A stretch of 64,000 bases of DNA from Saprospirales bacterium. Lineage in GTDB: Bacteria > Bacteroidota > Bacteroidia > Chitinophagales > Saprospiraceae. The stretch lies in NCBI GenBank assembly GCA_016703765.1, contig JADJBL010000016.1, positions 1-64,000 on the forward strand, written 5' to 3'. The notes beneath the pieces were generated by a model, which did no database searches, was not told where the DNA came from, and saw only the letters and a list, made by a program, of their open reading frames with translations. Shown piece by piece: positions 28,301-35,478 of the stretch. The translations under genes and the position numbers were made by a program. Within the stretch, counting starts at the first letter, position 1. The number at the start of each line of letters is the position of its first letter.

Positions 28301-28671
28301 TGCTTGTAGCGGGTAAAAACCTCCGTTTTGGGGTTAAAATGGCTCAGTCCGCCGCCCCAGGCGCCGATCCAAAGGGAACCGTCGCGGGCCACATAGATAT
28401 ACTCGATGTAGTTGGAGGACAGGGAATTCGCGTCGTACGGCTTGAAGACGTAGGTTTTGAATTGATACCCGTCCCAGCGGTGCAGGCCATGCCTGGAGCC
28501 AAACCAGATAAACCCGAAGGAGTCCTGCGCAATGCTCTGGACATGATTGCCCTCCTCGCCGTGGGGCAGTTCGAACAGGTCGAAGCGGAAAGTCGGCTCT
28601 TCCTGAGCCACGGCGGTGGCCAGGAAGAGCGTCAGGAAGGCCGGGGTTAAGAAGCTGGCAATACGGGCCAT
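25374..28671 (-). pseudogene. Hybrid two-component system (propeller, histidine kinase, receiver, AraC), frameshifted in the last domain
   Basis: One protein holds sensor, kinase, receiver and DNA-binding parts. Signal peptide 1-22; two-component propeller repeats about 25-365 (WIGAWGGGLSHFNPKT); Y_Y_Y domain about 440-515; one membrane helix about 520-540; HisKA with the phospho-accepting His in ITHEFRTPL near 569; HATPase about 640-790 (NLLSNAVKF, DTGKGIP, GGSGIGLAL); receiver about 835-950 with Asp in ISDVMMPRKDG near 883; AraC helix-turn-helix from about 990. One extra G in the run at 25538-25540 shifts the frame after YVRLSRA. The restored end (NPDLSITAVAFDSGF, FGRVFKAEFGQTP) stops at 25374. 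Such systems sense sugars or other small ligands in the periplasm. The gene is 19 bp after the secreted protein gene, probably its operon partner. Confidence 0.85.
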
Positions 28672-28690
28672 GGCGGTTTGGGTTTAATTA

Positions 28691-29431
28691 TCAATTCAAA
28701 ACCATCCCCGGCGCCGCGATCTCCATCTCCCGCACTTGCCGCTCCCCGAGGAGGATCGTCTCTTTTTTCATGTGAAAAAACTGTACTTGCAGCAAATCGT
28801 TGCTGCGAATGGTAAAGTAATAGGTTCCGGAGCCGAGCCCCGCGAGGTTGAATTTCTTGGCGTACCCCACGTCCTCGCCCGTTTCGGAGCTGAACAGGAC
28901 CGTGCCGTCCGGCGCGTGGAGTTGTACTTTGGTTTTTGGATCGAGCACGTTGGATAGTTGAATGCCCACCCGGAGCTCATCGTACACAAAAAAGCGGGAA
29001 ATCAACCGGCTGTTTCCATATTTCCGATAAACGGCCGTTTTGGAAGGACTATTGCCGGGCTCGGGCTGGGTGGCCTGGAAAAAGACGAGCTCGGGCCCCT
29101 GCACGGCGAAGGCCTGGACAAAGGTCTCTTTTTCGTTTTCGACCCGCAGGAGGTAATCTCCGGAGGGCAGGCTCGCCAGGTCCAGCTTTTTGGAATAGTT
29201 GTTTTCCTTGTGCGCGAAGTCCTTAAACCAGGGCGTTCCGTTCAGGTCGGCGATACTCACCGTGGTGCGCAATTGCCGGAGGTTGGAGACCCGGAGGCCG
29301 ATGGTTTTTTCCGTTCCGTTTTCGAGGTGTACGATCATGTTTGCCGGTTGGGGCGTGGTTTTGCCATTTGCGGGGATCAGGGATACCGATACGAGGCACA
29401 GCAGGGCGATAAAAGATCTTTGCGTTTTCAT
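28691..29431 (-). CDS. Secreted protein with two related beta domains
   Basis: A 246-residue exported protein: signal peptide MKTQRSFIALLCLVSVSLIP, cleaved near NGK. The body has two alike units, one with VSIADLNGTPWFKDF followed by LDLASLPSGDYLLRVEN and one with VQLHAPDGTVLFSSE followed by FNLAGLGSGTYYFTIRS. Each resembles the beta sandwich of T9SS sorting domains or DUF3244, but no sorting motif closes the protein. It lies 19 bp before the hybrid two-component gene in the same direction, so it may help its sensor or be controlled with it. Confidence 0.75.
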   Translation of the reverse strand: MKTQRSFIALLCLVSVSLIPANGKTTPQPANMIVHLENGTEKTIGLRVSNLRQLRTTVSIADLNGTPWFKDFAHKENNYSKKLDLASLPSGDYLLRVENEKETFVQAFAVQGPELVFFQATQPEPGNSPSKTAVYRKYGNSRLISRFFVYDELRVGIQLSNVLDPKTKVQLHAPDGTVLFSSETGEDVGYAKKFNLAGLGSGTYYFTIRSNDLLQVQFFHMKKETILLGERQVREMEIAAPGMVLN

Positions 29432-29520
29432 TTGACAATTTTTTTGAGTAATGGATGTCGCAAAGATGAAGGCCCCTGCTCAACCGGGTACGGACGCGTG
29501 GCCCAAGTTACCGGATGATT

Positions 29521-29549
29521 CTTGCAAGCGCCCGGACGGAGCTTGCAAG
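29521..29549. promoter_or_regulatory. Candidate operator: two CTTGCAAG sites 21 bp apart
   Basis: CTTGCAAGC (29521-29529) and GCTTGCAAG (29541-29549) form a perfect 9-bp inverted repeat. Each half is itself the palindrome CTTGCAAG, and the two are 21 bp apart, two helical turns, as two dimers on one face of DNA would need. The site lies between the divergent secreted-protein/kinase and sigma-factor operons. The AraC protein of the hybrid system is an obvious candidate; this is inference. Confidence 0.55.
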
Positions 29550-29599
29550 GGTAGGATTAACATGGTGTTTACGAAATAAAGTAATTTCCCGACTTATTC

Positions 29600-29618
29600 G
29601 TCTTCCCGGAAGGAAGAC
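29600..29618 (+). promoter_or_regulatory. Hairpin covering the sigma-factor ribosome binding site
   Basis: GTCTTCC (29600-29606) pairs perfectly with GGAAGAC (29612-29618); the loop is CGGAA. The right arm holds GGAAG, the Shine-Dalgarno-like sequence 7 bp before the ATG at 29626. The stem could keep translation low until it melts, as in RNA thermometers. Confidence 0.45.
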
Positions 29619-29625
29619 AATATCC

Positions 29626-30186
29626 ATGCCCATGCAAATGGCCGAACAGCCCGGACAAAATATTACCAGCGTCGTTAAAGCCTACAGCAACCGGCTGTTG
29701 GGGTTTATCCGCAGCCGGGTGCCCAGCATCGCCGATGCGGAAGATATCCTGCAGGAGGTGTGGTACCAGTTCAGCAAGGTGGTCGATACCGAACCCATCG
29801 AACAAGTGAGCGGCTGGCTGTTTCGCGTGGCCCGAAACCGGATTACCGACCGCTACCGCAAGCGCAGGGAGGACCTGCTGGAGGACCTGGCCTACGAAGA
29901 TGAAGACGGCGAACTATCGTTCCGGGATATTTTAATGGCCCATGACGAGACCCCCGAAACGACGATGTTGCGGGAAGTCTTCTGGGAGGCGCTCTTCGAG
30001 GCGCTGGACGAATTGCCCCAGGAGCAGCGCGACGTATTTGTCTGGAACGAACTGGAAGACCAGACCTTTCAAGAAATCTCAGACCGCACGGGCGTAAATA
30101 TGAAAACCCTCATTTCGAGGAAGCGATACGCCGTGCAGCACTTGCGAAAACGATTGCAAATATTATATGATGATATTAGTGATTAG
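29626..30186 (+). CDS. ECF RNA polymerase sigma factor
   Basis: The ATG at 29626 has GGAAGGAAG upstream and gives 186 residues, normal for ECF sigma factors; the frame is open from 29515 but that extension has no sigma similarity. Region 2 is at about 15-85 (NRLLGFIRSRVPSIADAEDILQ, then VSGWLFRVARNRITDRYR), and region 4 at about 130-180 (ELPQEQRDVFVWNEL, TFQEISDRTGVNMKTLISRK). No anti-sigma gene of the FecR type follows; instead two small membrane protein genes and an hsp20 gene come after it in the same direction. It may thus control an envelope or heat response with its own operon. The hairpin over its start may add control. Confidence 0.93.
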   Translation: MPMQMAEQPGQNITSVVKAYSNRLLGFIRSRVPSIADAEDILQEVWYQFSKVVDTEPIEQVSGWLFRVARNRITDRYRKRREDLLEDLAYEDEDGELSFRDILMAHDETPETTMLREVFWEALFEALDELPQEQRDVFVWNELEDQTFQEISDRTGVNMKTLISRKRYAVQHLRKRLQILYDDISD

Positions 30187-30192
30187 TGACTA

Positions 30193-30223
30193 GTGACTGG
30201 TGTTCAGTCCAGTCACCAGTCAC
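30193..30223. repeat. Short hairpin of GTGACTGGTG repeats
   Basis: GTGACTGGTG (30193-30202) pairs perfectly with CACCAGTCAC (30214-30223) across an 11-nt loop. Words TAGTGACT precede it. It lies 7 bp after the sigma stop and 15 bp before the next gene, so it could limit read-through or mark an RNA processing point. Confidence 0.5.
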
Positions 30224-30238
30224 AAAAAACTACAAACT

Positions 30239-30583
30239 ATGTACGATCAATCATTCAATGGAGGATGGATACCCCGGCCGGTAAAATTCCTGTTTTTCCT
30301 GGCTCTTGCGGCTCTGGGCCTCTTTTTATTGGGCAACATCATCATGTACCTTTGGAACGGCATTCTCGCAGAAGCCACCGGGGTAAAACCCCTGAACTTT
30401 TGGGAGTCACTGGGCTTGTTGGCGCTTAGTCGCATCCTGGTGGGCGGCTGGCGTTTCGGCGGCAGCAGGGGTCATTGGAAACATTCGCAGCGCGGCCAAT
30501 GGAAGGAAAAGTGGATGCAGATGAGCGAAGAGGAGCGCGCGGCGTTTCGCGATAAATGGCAGGAGCGCTGCGGCAAAAAATAA
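30239..30583 (+). CDS. Small membrane protein downstream of the sigma gene
   Basis: A 114-residue protein starting at the ATG at 30239. Two hydrophobic helices occur at about 14-38 (FLFFLALAALGLFLLGNIIMYL) and 55-68 (ESLGLLALSRILVGG), then a basic, Trp-rich tail (HWKHSQRGQWKEKWMQMSEE, then AFRDKWQERCG). Similar small proteins follow ECF sigma genes in other Bacteroidota, but I know of no function. It could act as a membrane anchor or anti-sigma-like partner; this is not shown by the sequence. Confidence 0.7.
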   Translation: MYDQSFNGGWIPRPVKFLFFLALAALGLFLLGNIIMYLWNGILAEATGVKPLNFWESLGLLALSRILVGGWRFGGSRGHWKHSQRGQWKEKWMQMSEEERAAFRDKWQERCGKK

Positions 30584-30646
30584 TTCCTCCTTTTTTAAAG
30601 TAATTCCGGCGCATGGCCGTCTTCCATCTTAAATACAATTACCACC

Positions 30647-30901
30647 ATGCGACCCATCCGTTTTTTATTCATGCTCTCTCTCGGCTTCCTGTTGTTCTTT
30701 TTTGCAGGCCGTTTTTTGCTTTTCGCTTTTGTAGCCTTCGTCCTGTTCAGCCTCGTTTTTAAGGCGGGCAGAAGGATATTTTACCATCGCCAACGCCGCC
30801 AGCATAACCCCGTCTGGAAAAACGACCTGCTGCTGGAATACCCCGATGGCTTAGGCATAAAAGAAGAGCGCCGCGCCCACCGCATCATTGTGGTGGAGTA
30901 A
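30647..30901 (+). CDS. Small membrane protein, sigma operon
   Basis: An 84-residue protein. The N-terminal half is one long hydrophobic stretch (MLSLGFLLFFFAGRFLLFAF, then VLFSLVFKAG), enough for one or two helices, followed by a basic patch RRIFYHRQRRQ and a charged tail. Basic residues after the helices suggest the tail is cytoplasmic. It is 63 bp after the previous gene, and the Hsp20 gene starts 43 bp after it. No family is recognised. Confidence 0.65.
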   Translation: MRPIRFLFMLSLGFLLFFFAGRFLLFAFVAFVLFSLVFKAGRRIFYHRQRRQHNPVWKNDLLLEYPDGLGIKEERRAHRIIVVE

Positions 30902-30944
30902 ACCCTTTTTTCAATTTACTTTTTTCACCATTAAATCAAAAATC

Positions 30945-31373
30945 ATGTGTTATAGAACCGCCTATCATTCCCATTGCGGGAAACACCACCAACATTCCCG
31001 CCACGAGGCCGGAGGACATTGGAAAAGCCGGTTTGCCGCCCAATGGGGCTACCCCCCGGTGAATGTGGAGGAAGAGGACGACCGATACGTCATTTCGCTC
31101 TATGCGGCCGGATATGCCAAAACCGATTTTCAGGTCCACTTGGTGGACAATCTATTGACCATCTCGGTAGACAAACCCGAAAACGAGTCCGGTCCTGGCT
31201 TCGAATGGCGCCGCTCCGAGTTCAAGCCCGGCAACTTCAAAAGGGTGTTCCAACTCAACGACAAGATCGACAGAGAAGGCATCCACGCGAAGTACGAAGA
31301 AGGGGTACTGGTCCTGACCCTTCCCAAGATGGAGGGGTTTGAGAGGGTGAGGAGGGATATTGGGGTGGTATAA
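30945..31373 (+). CDS. Hsp20/alpha-crystallin small heat shock protein
   Basis: A 142-residue small heat shock protein, an ATP-independent chaperone that holds unfolded proteins as large oligomers. The alpha-crystallin domain begins YPPVNVEEEDDRYVISLYAAG and ends with KYEEGVLVLTLPKME, containing the family motif A/G-x-L. The N-terminal 35 residues are unusually rich in His (HSHCGKHHQHSRHEAGG) and could bind metal; that is inference. The chosen ATG at 30945 avoids a hydrophobic in-frame extension. Its place in the ECF sigma operon suggests stress control. Confidence 0.92.
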   Translation: MCYRTAYHSHCGKHHQHSRHEAGGHWKSRFAAQWGYPPVNVEEEDDRYVISLYAAGYAKTDFQVHLVDNLLTISVDKPENESGPGFEWRRSEFKPGNFKRVFQLNDKIDREGIHAKYEEGVLVLTLPKMEGFERVRRDIGVV

Positions 31374-31374
31374 A

Positions 31375-32337
31375 TCACCGATTCACCACATCCGGATTCC
31401 CCATTTTCCCCGACTGATAGTTCTGGATACAGAGGCGGATCTGCTCTTCCGTATTCATCACAAAGGGTCCGTAGGAAAAAACGGGCTCGCCGAGCGGCTG
31501 CCCGCCCAGCACCAGGAATTCGGCCCCGCATTCGGCATAGAGGTTGATCGTGCTTTCCCCGCGCTCGTAAAGCGCGACCTGGTTGGGTTGCAGTATTTGT
31601 CCGCCCTCGAGTTCGAGCTTGCCGCTCACCAGATAGATGAAGGCATTGTGCGTGGGGTCGGTCGGGATGTCGAGGCGGGAATCGTCGTACATCCGCACAT
31701 GGTAGTAAAATGCGGGCGACAACAACTCGACATTGGATTTGGCGTGGAGCAGTTCTCCCAATACTACCCGGATCCAGTACTCCTTGGTATCGATGGTGTC
31801 CATATTGGTCGTGCGGTGCACCACCGTGCTGGGGTCGGCGAATTTGTAGCGGGACGGCGTGTTGAGCCAAATCTGGAAGCCGTGGTAGCTGCCGCCCTTG
31901 TCGTAGAGCTGCTTACCCGTCTCCTCCATGTGGATGGCCCCGCGGCCGGAATTGAAGATCATGAAGTCGCCCTTGCCGATCTGGAAATCGTAATTCAGGC
32001 TGTCTTTATGGTGCCCCGAACCTTCCAGGAAATAGGTGGTCGGCGTCACGCCCGCGTGCGGGTGCGCGTCTACCCGCAGGGGCTTGCTCCCGGCATCCAC
32101 GCGCACCGGACCGAATTCGTCGAAGAACACATAGGGCGACACGTGGTCGATATGGTTGCCCGCAAAGGCCCTCAAGACCGGCAGGGTGCCCACCATGGAG
32201 CGGTCGGCCGTCAGGATGCGGTAGATCTTGCGCTTGCCTTTGCCGAAGAACATGCCGGGATCGACGGCCAGGAGAGGGGTGGTGACCAGGCTCAGGCCTA
32301 CGATAGCGGAGCCTTTGATGAATTTGCGGCGTTGCAT
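31375..32337 (-). CDS. Pirin family protein with a twin-arginine-like signal
   Basis: A 320-residue bicupin. The N-terminal cupin has the pirin metal motif: DAHPHAGVTPTTYFLEG (two His), followed later by IFNSGRGAIHMEE (His and Glu). Pirins bind Fe or other metals, and some oxidise quercetin. The N-terminus MQRRKFIKGSAIVGLSLVTT resembles a Tat signal (RRxFIKG), so this pirin is probably exported folded with its metal, unlike most pirins. It ends one base before the stop of hsp20 on the other strand. Confidence 0.88.
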   Translation of the reverse strand: MQRRKFIKGSAIVGLSLVTTPLLAVDPGMFFGKGKRKIYRILTADRSMVGTLPVLRAFAGNHIDHVSPYVFFDEFGPVRVDAGSKPLRVDAHPHAGVTPTTYFLEGSGHHKDSLNYDFQIGKGDFMIFNSGRGAIHMEETGKQLYDKGGSYHGFQIWLNTPSRYKFADPSTVVHRTTNMDTIDTKEYWIRVVLGELLHAKSNVELLSPAFYYHVRMYDDSRLDIPTDPTHNAFIYLVSGKLELEGGQILQPNQVALYERGESTINLYAECGAEFLVLGGQPLGEPVFSYGPFVMNTEEQIRLCIQNYQSGKMGNPDVVNR

Positions 32338-32429
32338 GGGCGATGTGTTGTTGGGTGAAAAAGGAATATCGCTTAAACAACGGAGGGCGGGCGGGAGGTC
32401 GATCAGCCGACGGAATCGGCGTCAGCGCA

Positions 32430-32450
32430 GGGGGGGGGGGCCCCCCCCCC
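32430..32450. other. G11C10 homopolymer palindrome
   Basis: Eleven G are followed directly by ten C, between the MDR gene and the pirin gene. Such a run is rare in a genome. It could be a contig-join artefact, a phase-variable tract in the pirin leader, or a very stable hairpin; the flanks (GCCGACGGAATCGGC hairpin at about 32405-32420) are also structured. Confidence 0.6.
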
Positions 32451-32493
32451 ACCTGGGGAAACCCAAAAACTGGGAAATTTGTGGTCAGACAAA

Positions 32494-33486
32494 TTAAAAG
32501 GCGATCACCACGCGCCCTTTTGTTCCTCCCTGCTCTATAGTCTGGTGGGCCTCCGCTGCCTGTTCCGCAGGAAAGACCTGATCTACGATGATTTTGATCT
32601 TGCCCGACTCGGCCAGCGATTTGACCTGGTTAAGGTCATAGGCGCTTTCGGCGGCCATGTTGCAGATAACTCGCCGGCCTCCGGTGATGGAGGTCCACAT
32701 CATTTGCAGCAATTGTTTCACTTTAAAACTGACATAGACCAGGCGTCCGTTGGGTGTCAGCGAGCGCTTGCTACGCGCGAAGGAGCTCCTGCCCAGCACG
32801 TCGAAGATCAGGTCGTACTGTTTGCCGTTTTGGGTAAAATCCTCGCGGGTGTAGTCGATCACATGGTCGGCGCCCAGGGAGCGGACGTAGTCCAGGCTGG
32901 GGGTGCTGCACACGGCGGTGACTTGTGCGCCATAGTGCTTGGCCAGTTGGAGCGCGATGGCGCCTATGCCCCCGGAAGCGCCGTTGATGAGGACCTTTTG
33001 TCCCGGCTGGATATTCGCCTTCCTCAGCAGGATCAGAGCCATGAGGCCTCCGTAGGGCAGCCCAGCGGCTTCGGCGTGGGAGAGGTTCGACGGCTTGAGC
33101 GCCACCGCTTTGGTTTCCGGCATGCAGATGTATTCGGCGTAGGCGCCCATGTTCATGCCCGGGTAGGCGAACACTTCATCGCCCGGCTTCAATTTGGAGA
33201 CGTTTGTGCCCACCGATTCCACCACGCCCGACAGCTCGCTGCCCAGCACCTGTTTTTTCGGTTTGCGCAGGCCGAATGCCACTTTCGCCGGAAACAGAAA
33301 AAATCCCGGCATATTAAACTGGCGGCCGGTGATGTTCCCGAAATTCCGGGCCGTGATATCGCCGTAGTTGACGGAGGCGGCATGGATGCGGATCAGGATC
33401 TCCTGGTCTTTTGGCGTGGGTTTTTGGAGGTCCGCGACGTGCAGCACTTCGGGAGGACCGTATTCGGTATAGACAATGGCTTTCAT
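32494..33486 (-). CDS. MDR-family NAD(P)H quinone oxidoreductase-like protein (copy 1)
   Basis: A 330-residue medium-chain dehydrogenase/reductase of the quinone oxidoreductase type. The N-terminal GroES-like domain starts MKAIVYTEYGPPEVLHVADL, and the Rossmann NAD(P)-binding loop is INGASGGIGAIALQLAKHYGA near residue 155. The catalytic zinc ligands (Cys, His, Cys) of alcohol dehydrogenases are absent, as in zinc-free quinone reductases. It is closely related to the gene at 34335-35315, also in order of motifs (GADHVIDYTREDFTQNGKQYD). The upstream 38 bp are also duplicated. Substrate unknown. Confidence 0.92.
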   Translation of the reverse strand: MKAIVYTEYGPPEVLHVADLQKPTPKDQEILIRIHAASVNYGDITARNFGNITGRQFNMPGFFLFPAKVAFGLRKPKKQVLGSELSGVVESVGTNVSKLKPGDEVFAYPGMNMGAYAEYICMPETKAVALKPSNLSHAEAAGLPYGGLMALILLRKANIQPGQKVLINGASGGIGAIALQLAKHYGAQVTAVCSTPSLDYVRSLGADHVIDYTREDFTQNGKQYDLIFDVLGRSSFARSKRSLTPNGRLVYVSFKVKQLLQMMWTSITGGRRVICNMAAESAYDLNQVKSLAESGKIKIIVDQVFPAEQAAEAHQTIEQGGTKGRVVIAF

Positions 33487-33537
33487 GTGGGAATGGGTTT
33501 GATTGGCCCAATAATCGCGGAAGGGATGGGGCGGAGG

Positions 33538-33575
33538 AAATGGATTCGACGAAATGGGGGGTGGGGTCGGCGGAT
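33538..33575. repeat. Leader copy A of the duplicated MDR unit
   Basis: A 38-bp stretch, AAATGGATTCGACGAAATGG and following bases, matches 34 of 38 positions of 35370-35407. Both lie about 50-60 bp before the start of an MDR gene on the same strand, so they probably come from the same duplication as the genes. Confidence 0.6.
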
Positions 33576-34142
33576 TCAGATTTCCAGCCCAAGCATCTCG
33601 CCCACAGATATTTTCAGATCAAAGCCGGGAATCGTCAGCATCCCTTCTTTTGCGACGATGCTGCGGCGACCATACCCATTCTTTCCCGGCAATTGAAATT
33701 GTTCCACGCATTGGCCCTTGAGGTTCAGAATCCAATATTCCGGAATGCCGTATTCGGCATAAAGCTGTCCCTTGGTTTTGCGATCAAAATCCAGAGAAGT
33801 GTCGGCCACCTCGATAAACAGGAAGATATCGTCCGGCCCGATTGGATGTTCGGCGTAAAAATCTTCCCTGTACCGCACAACGGCGATATCGGGCTCCGGC
33901 GCAGAAAATGGATCCAATTCAATGGACGACTGGGAGATGATCAACACTCTTCTCCCCAGCAATTCGATTAAAAATAAGTGAAGGCGGGCAACTGCCGCCA
34001 CGTGCTTTCTTCCGCTCGGGCTCATCTCCATCAATTCTCCGCGGATCAATTCGAGGCGCTTGCCAGGGGCTAGTATGCCCGCCTCCTGCATATGCAGGAC
34101 CTCCTCGACCGTCCACAATTTTTTACTCACTCCTGGGGGCAT
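33576..34142 (-). CDS. Uma2 family endonuclease (DUF820)
   Basis: A 188-residue Uma2 protein with a restriction-endonuclease-like PD-(D/E)XK fold. The start MPPGVSKKLWTVEEVLHM is chosen; a frame extending to 34277 has no family similarity. The fold is marked by RLELIRGELMEMSP, APEPDIAVVR (catalytic Asp) and IFLFIEVADTS, with the later Lys in DRKTKGQLYAEYGIPEYW. Biological substrate of this family is unknown; many occur in cyanobacteria and Bacteroidota as mobile-looking copies. It sits between the two MDR paralogues in the same direction. Confidence 0.88.
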   Translation of the reverse strand: MPPGVSKKLWTVEEVLHMQEAGILAPGKRLELIRGELMEMSPSGRKHVAAVARLHLFLIELLGRRVLIISQSSIELDPFSAPEPDIAVVRYREDFYAEHPIGPDDIFLFIEVADTSLDFDRKTKGQLYAEYGIPEYWILNLKGQCVEQFQLPGKNGYGRRSIVAKEGMLTIPGFDLKISVGEMLGLEI

Positions 34143-34334
34143 GGTGAAAATGTTTTCGGCAAGGTACGGGAAAATGAAAGCCGGGGCAAGACGCACGACG
34201 CCTGTAATCTTACCTGTAATTGCCCGGGTTACAGGCCCTATCCTCAGAAAATACAAGGAGTTCGGATCGCAATACATTACGCGATGAATGAGAGAGGAAA
34301 AATTGCATGGAATTTTTAAAAATTGACTTTTTAA

Positions 34335-35315
34335 CTAGACCACCACCAGCACCACATTCCCCCTCTTCCTCCCGCTATCTACATACCGATGCGCTTCGGC
34401 GGCCTGTTCCAGCGGATAGCGCCTGTCGATGAAGGGTTTGATGTGGCCCTGTTCGGCCAGTTGCGCGAGGAAGGCCAGGTCTTTCGCGTTCTCGGTGGGC
34501 GTGCCGAACAAAACCTTCTTGTCGCTCGCCAGGGAGGTCCAAAGCATTTGAAACATCTCTTTCGGGCCGCCGGCCACGGCGATGTAGCGCCCATTTCGGG
34601 AGAGCGAGGGCTTGTAGCGCGAAAACGAGGCCTTGCCGACCACCGTATCGAAAATGAAGTCGTAGGTCTGGCCGTTTCGGGTAAAATCCTCCCGGGTATA
34701 ATCGACGACCTGAGCGGCGCCGAACGATTTTACCAGTTCCATATTTCCGGTACTGCATACTCCGGTGACATCCGCCCCGTAATACCTGGCCAGTTGTACC
34801 GCGTAAGCGCCTACGCCTCCCGAAGCGCCAATAATGAGGATTTTTTGGCCGGGCCGGATCTTCGCCCTGTCCCGGAGGAAATACAGGGCGGTTCCCGCCC
34901 CGAAGGGGATTGATGCAGCCTCTTCAAAACTCAGGTTGGAGGGCTTGAGCGCCAGCGGTCCCGCGGCGGGCCGGCAGGCGTACTCCGCGTAGGCGCCGAA
35001 ACGCGCCGAGTCGTGGCCGAAAACCTGGTCGCCTTTTTGAAAGTTGGTCACCTTGCTGCCCACCGCCTCGATTACTCCCGCCAGCTCGGTTCCGAGAACG
35101 GGAGTCTTGGGTTTTTTCAAGCCGAACATCAGACGCGGTAAAAGCCCGAAACCGGGAGGAACAAAGGTAAACCCGCGCACGTTTACGTCGCCCGCCGTGA
35201 CCGTCGCCGCATGCACTTTGATGAGGACTTCGTGTTCCTTTGGCGAAGGTCTTTCGAGCTCCGCGAGTTGAAGCACCTCGGGCGGGCCGTAGGCGTTGCA
35301 GATGATAGCTTTCAT
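34335..35315 (-). CDS. MDR-family NAD(P)H quinone oxidoreductase-like protein (copy 2)
   Basis: A 326-residue paralogue of the gene at 32494. The start at 35315 matches the start of copy 1 (MKAI...YGPPEVLQLAELERP), and an open extension to 35435 is rejected. The nucleotide loop is IIGASGGVGAYAVQLARYYGA and the shared block AAQVVDYTREDFTRNGQTYD. The protein lacks the zinc ligands. Identity with copy 1 looks like roughly half, by eye, so the duplication is not recent. Substrate unknown. Confidence 0.92.
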   Translation of the reverse strand: MKAIICNAYGPPEVLQLAELERPSPKEHEVLIKVHAATVTAGDVNVRGFTFVPPGFGLLPRLMFGLKKPKTPVLGTELAGVIEAVGSKVTNFQKGDQVFGHDSARFGAYAEYACRPAAGPLALKPSNLSFEEAASIPFGAGTALYFLRDRAKIRPGQKILIIGASGGVGAYAVQLARYYGADVTGVCSTGNMELVKSFGAAQVVDYTREDFTRNGQTYDFIFDTVVGKASFSRYKPSLSRNGRYIAVAGGPKEMFQMLWTSLASDKKVLFGTPTENAKDLAFLAQLAEQGHIKPFIDRRYPLEQAAEAHRYVDSGRKRGNVVLVVV

Positions 35316-35369
35316 GTGGATGGTTTTTTTTTGAACCACCCAAGATTCGCGGATGCGGGAGGCTTGCAC

Positions 35370-35407
35370 AAATGGATTCGACGAAGCAGGGGCTGGGGTC
35401 GGCGGAT
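35370..35407. repeat. Leader copy B of the duplicated MDR unit
   Basis: Counterpart of 33538-33575 (34 of 38 identical) in the same position relative to copy 2. Confidence 0.6.
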
Positions 35408-35478
35408 GAAATAACAGGCCAATGGAAAAGCCCAAAAAACCTGCTGTATATTTACGTTTTCACAAAAAATAAATCCCC

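Noticed and set aside
34335..35435. N-terminal extension of the second MDR protein
   Set aside because: The paralogue at 32494 starts at the matching MKAI, and the extension comes from the duplicated leader.
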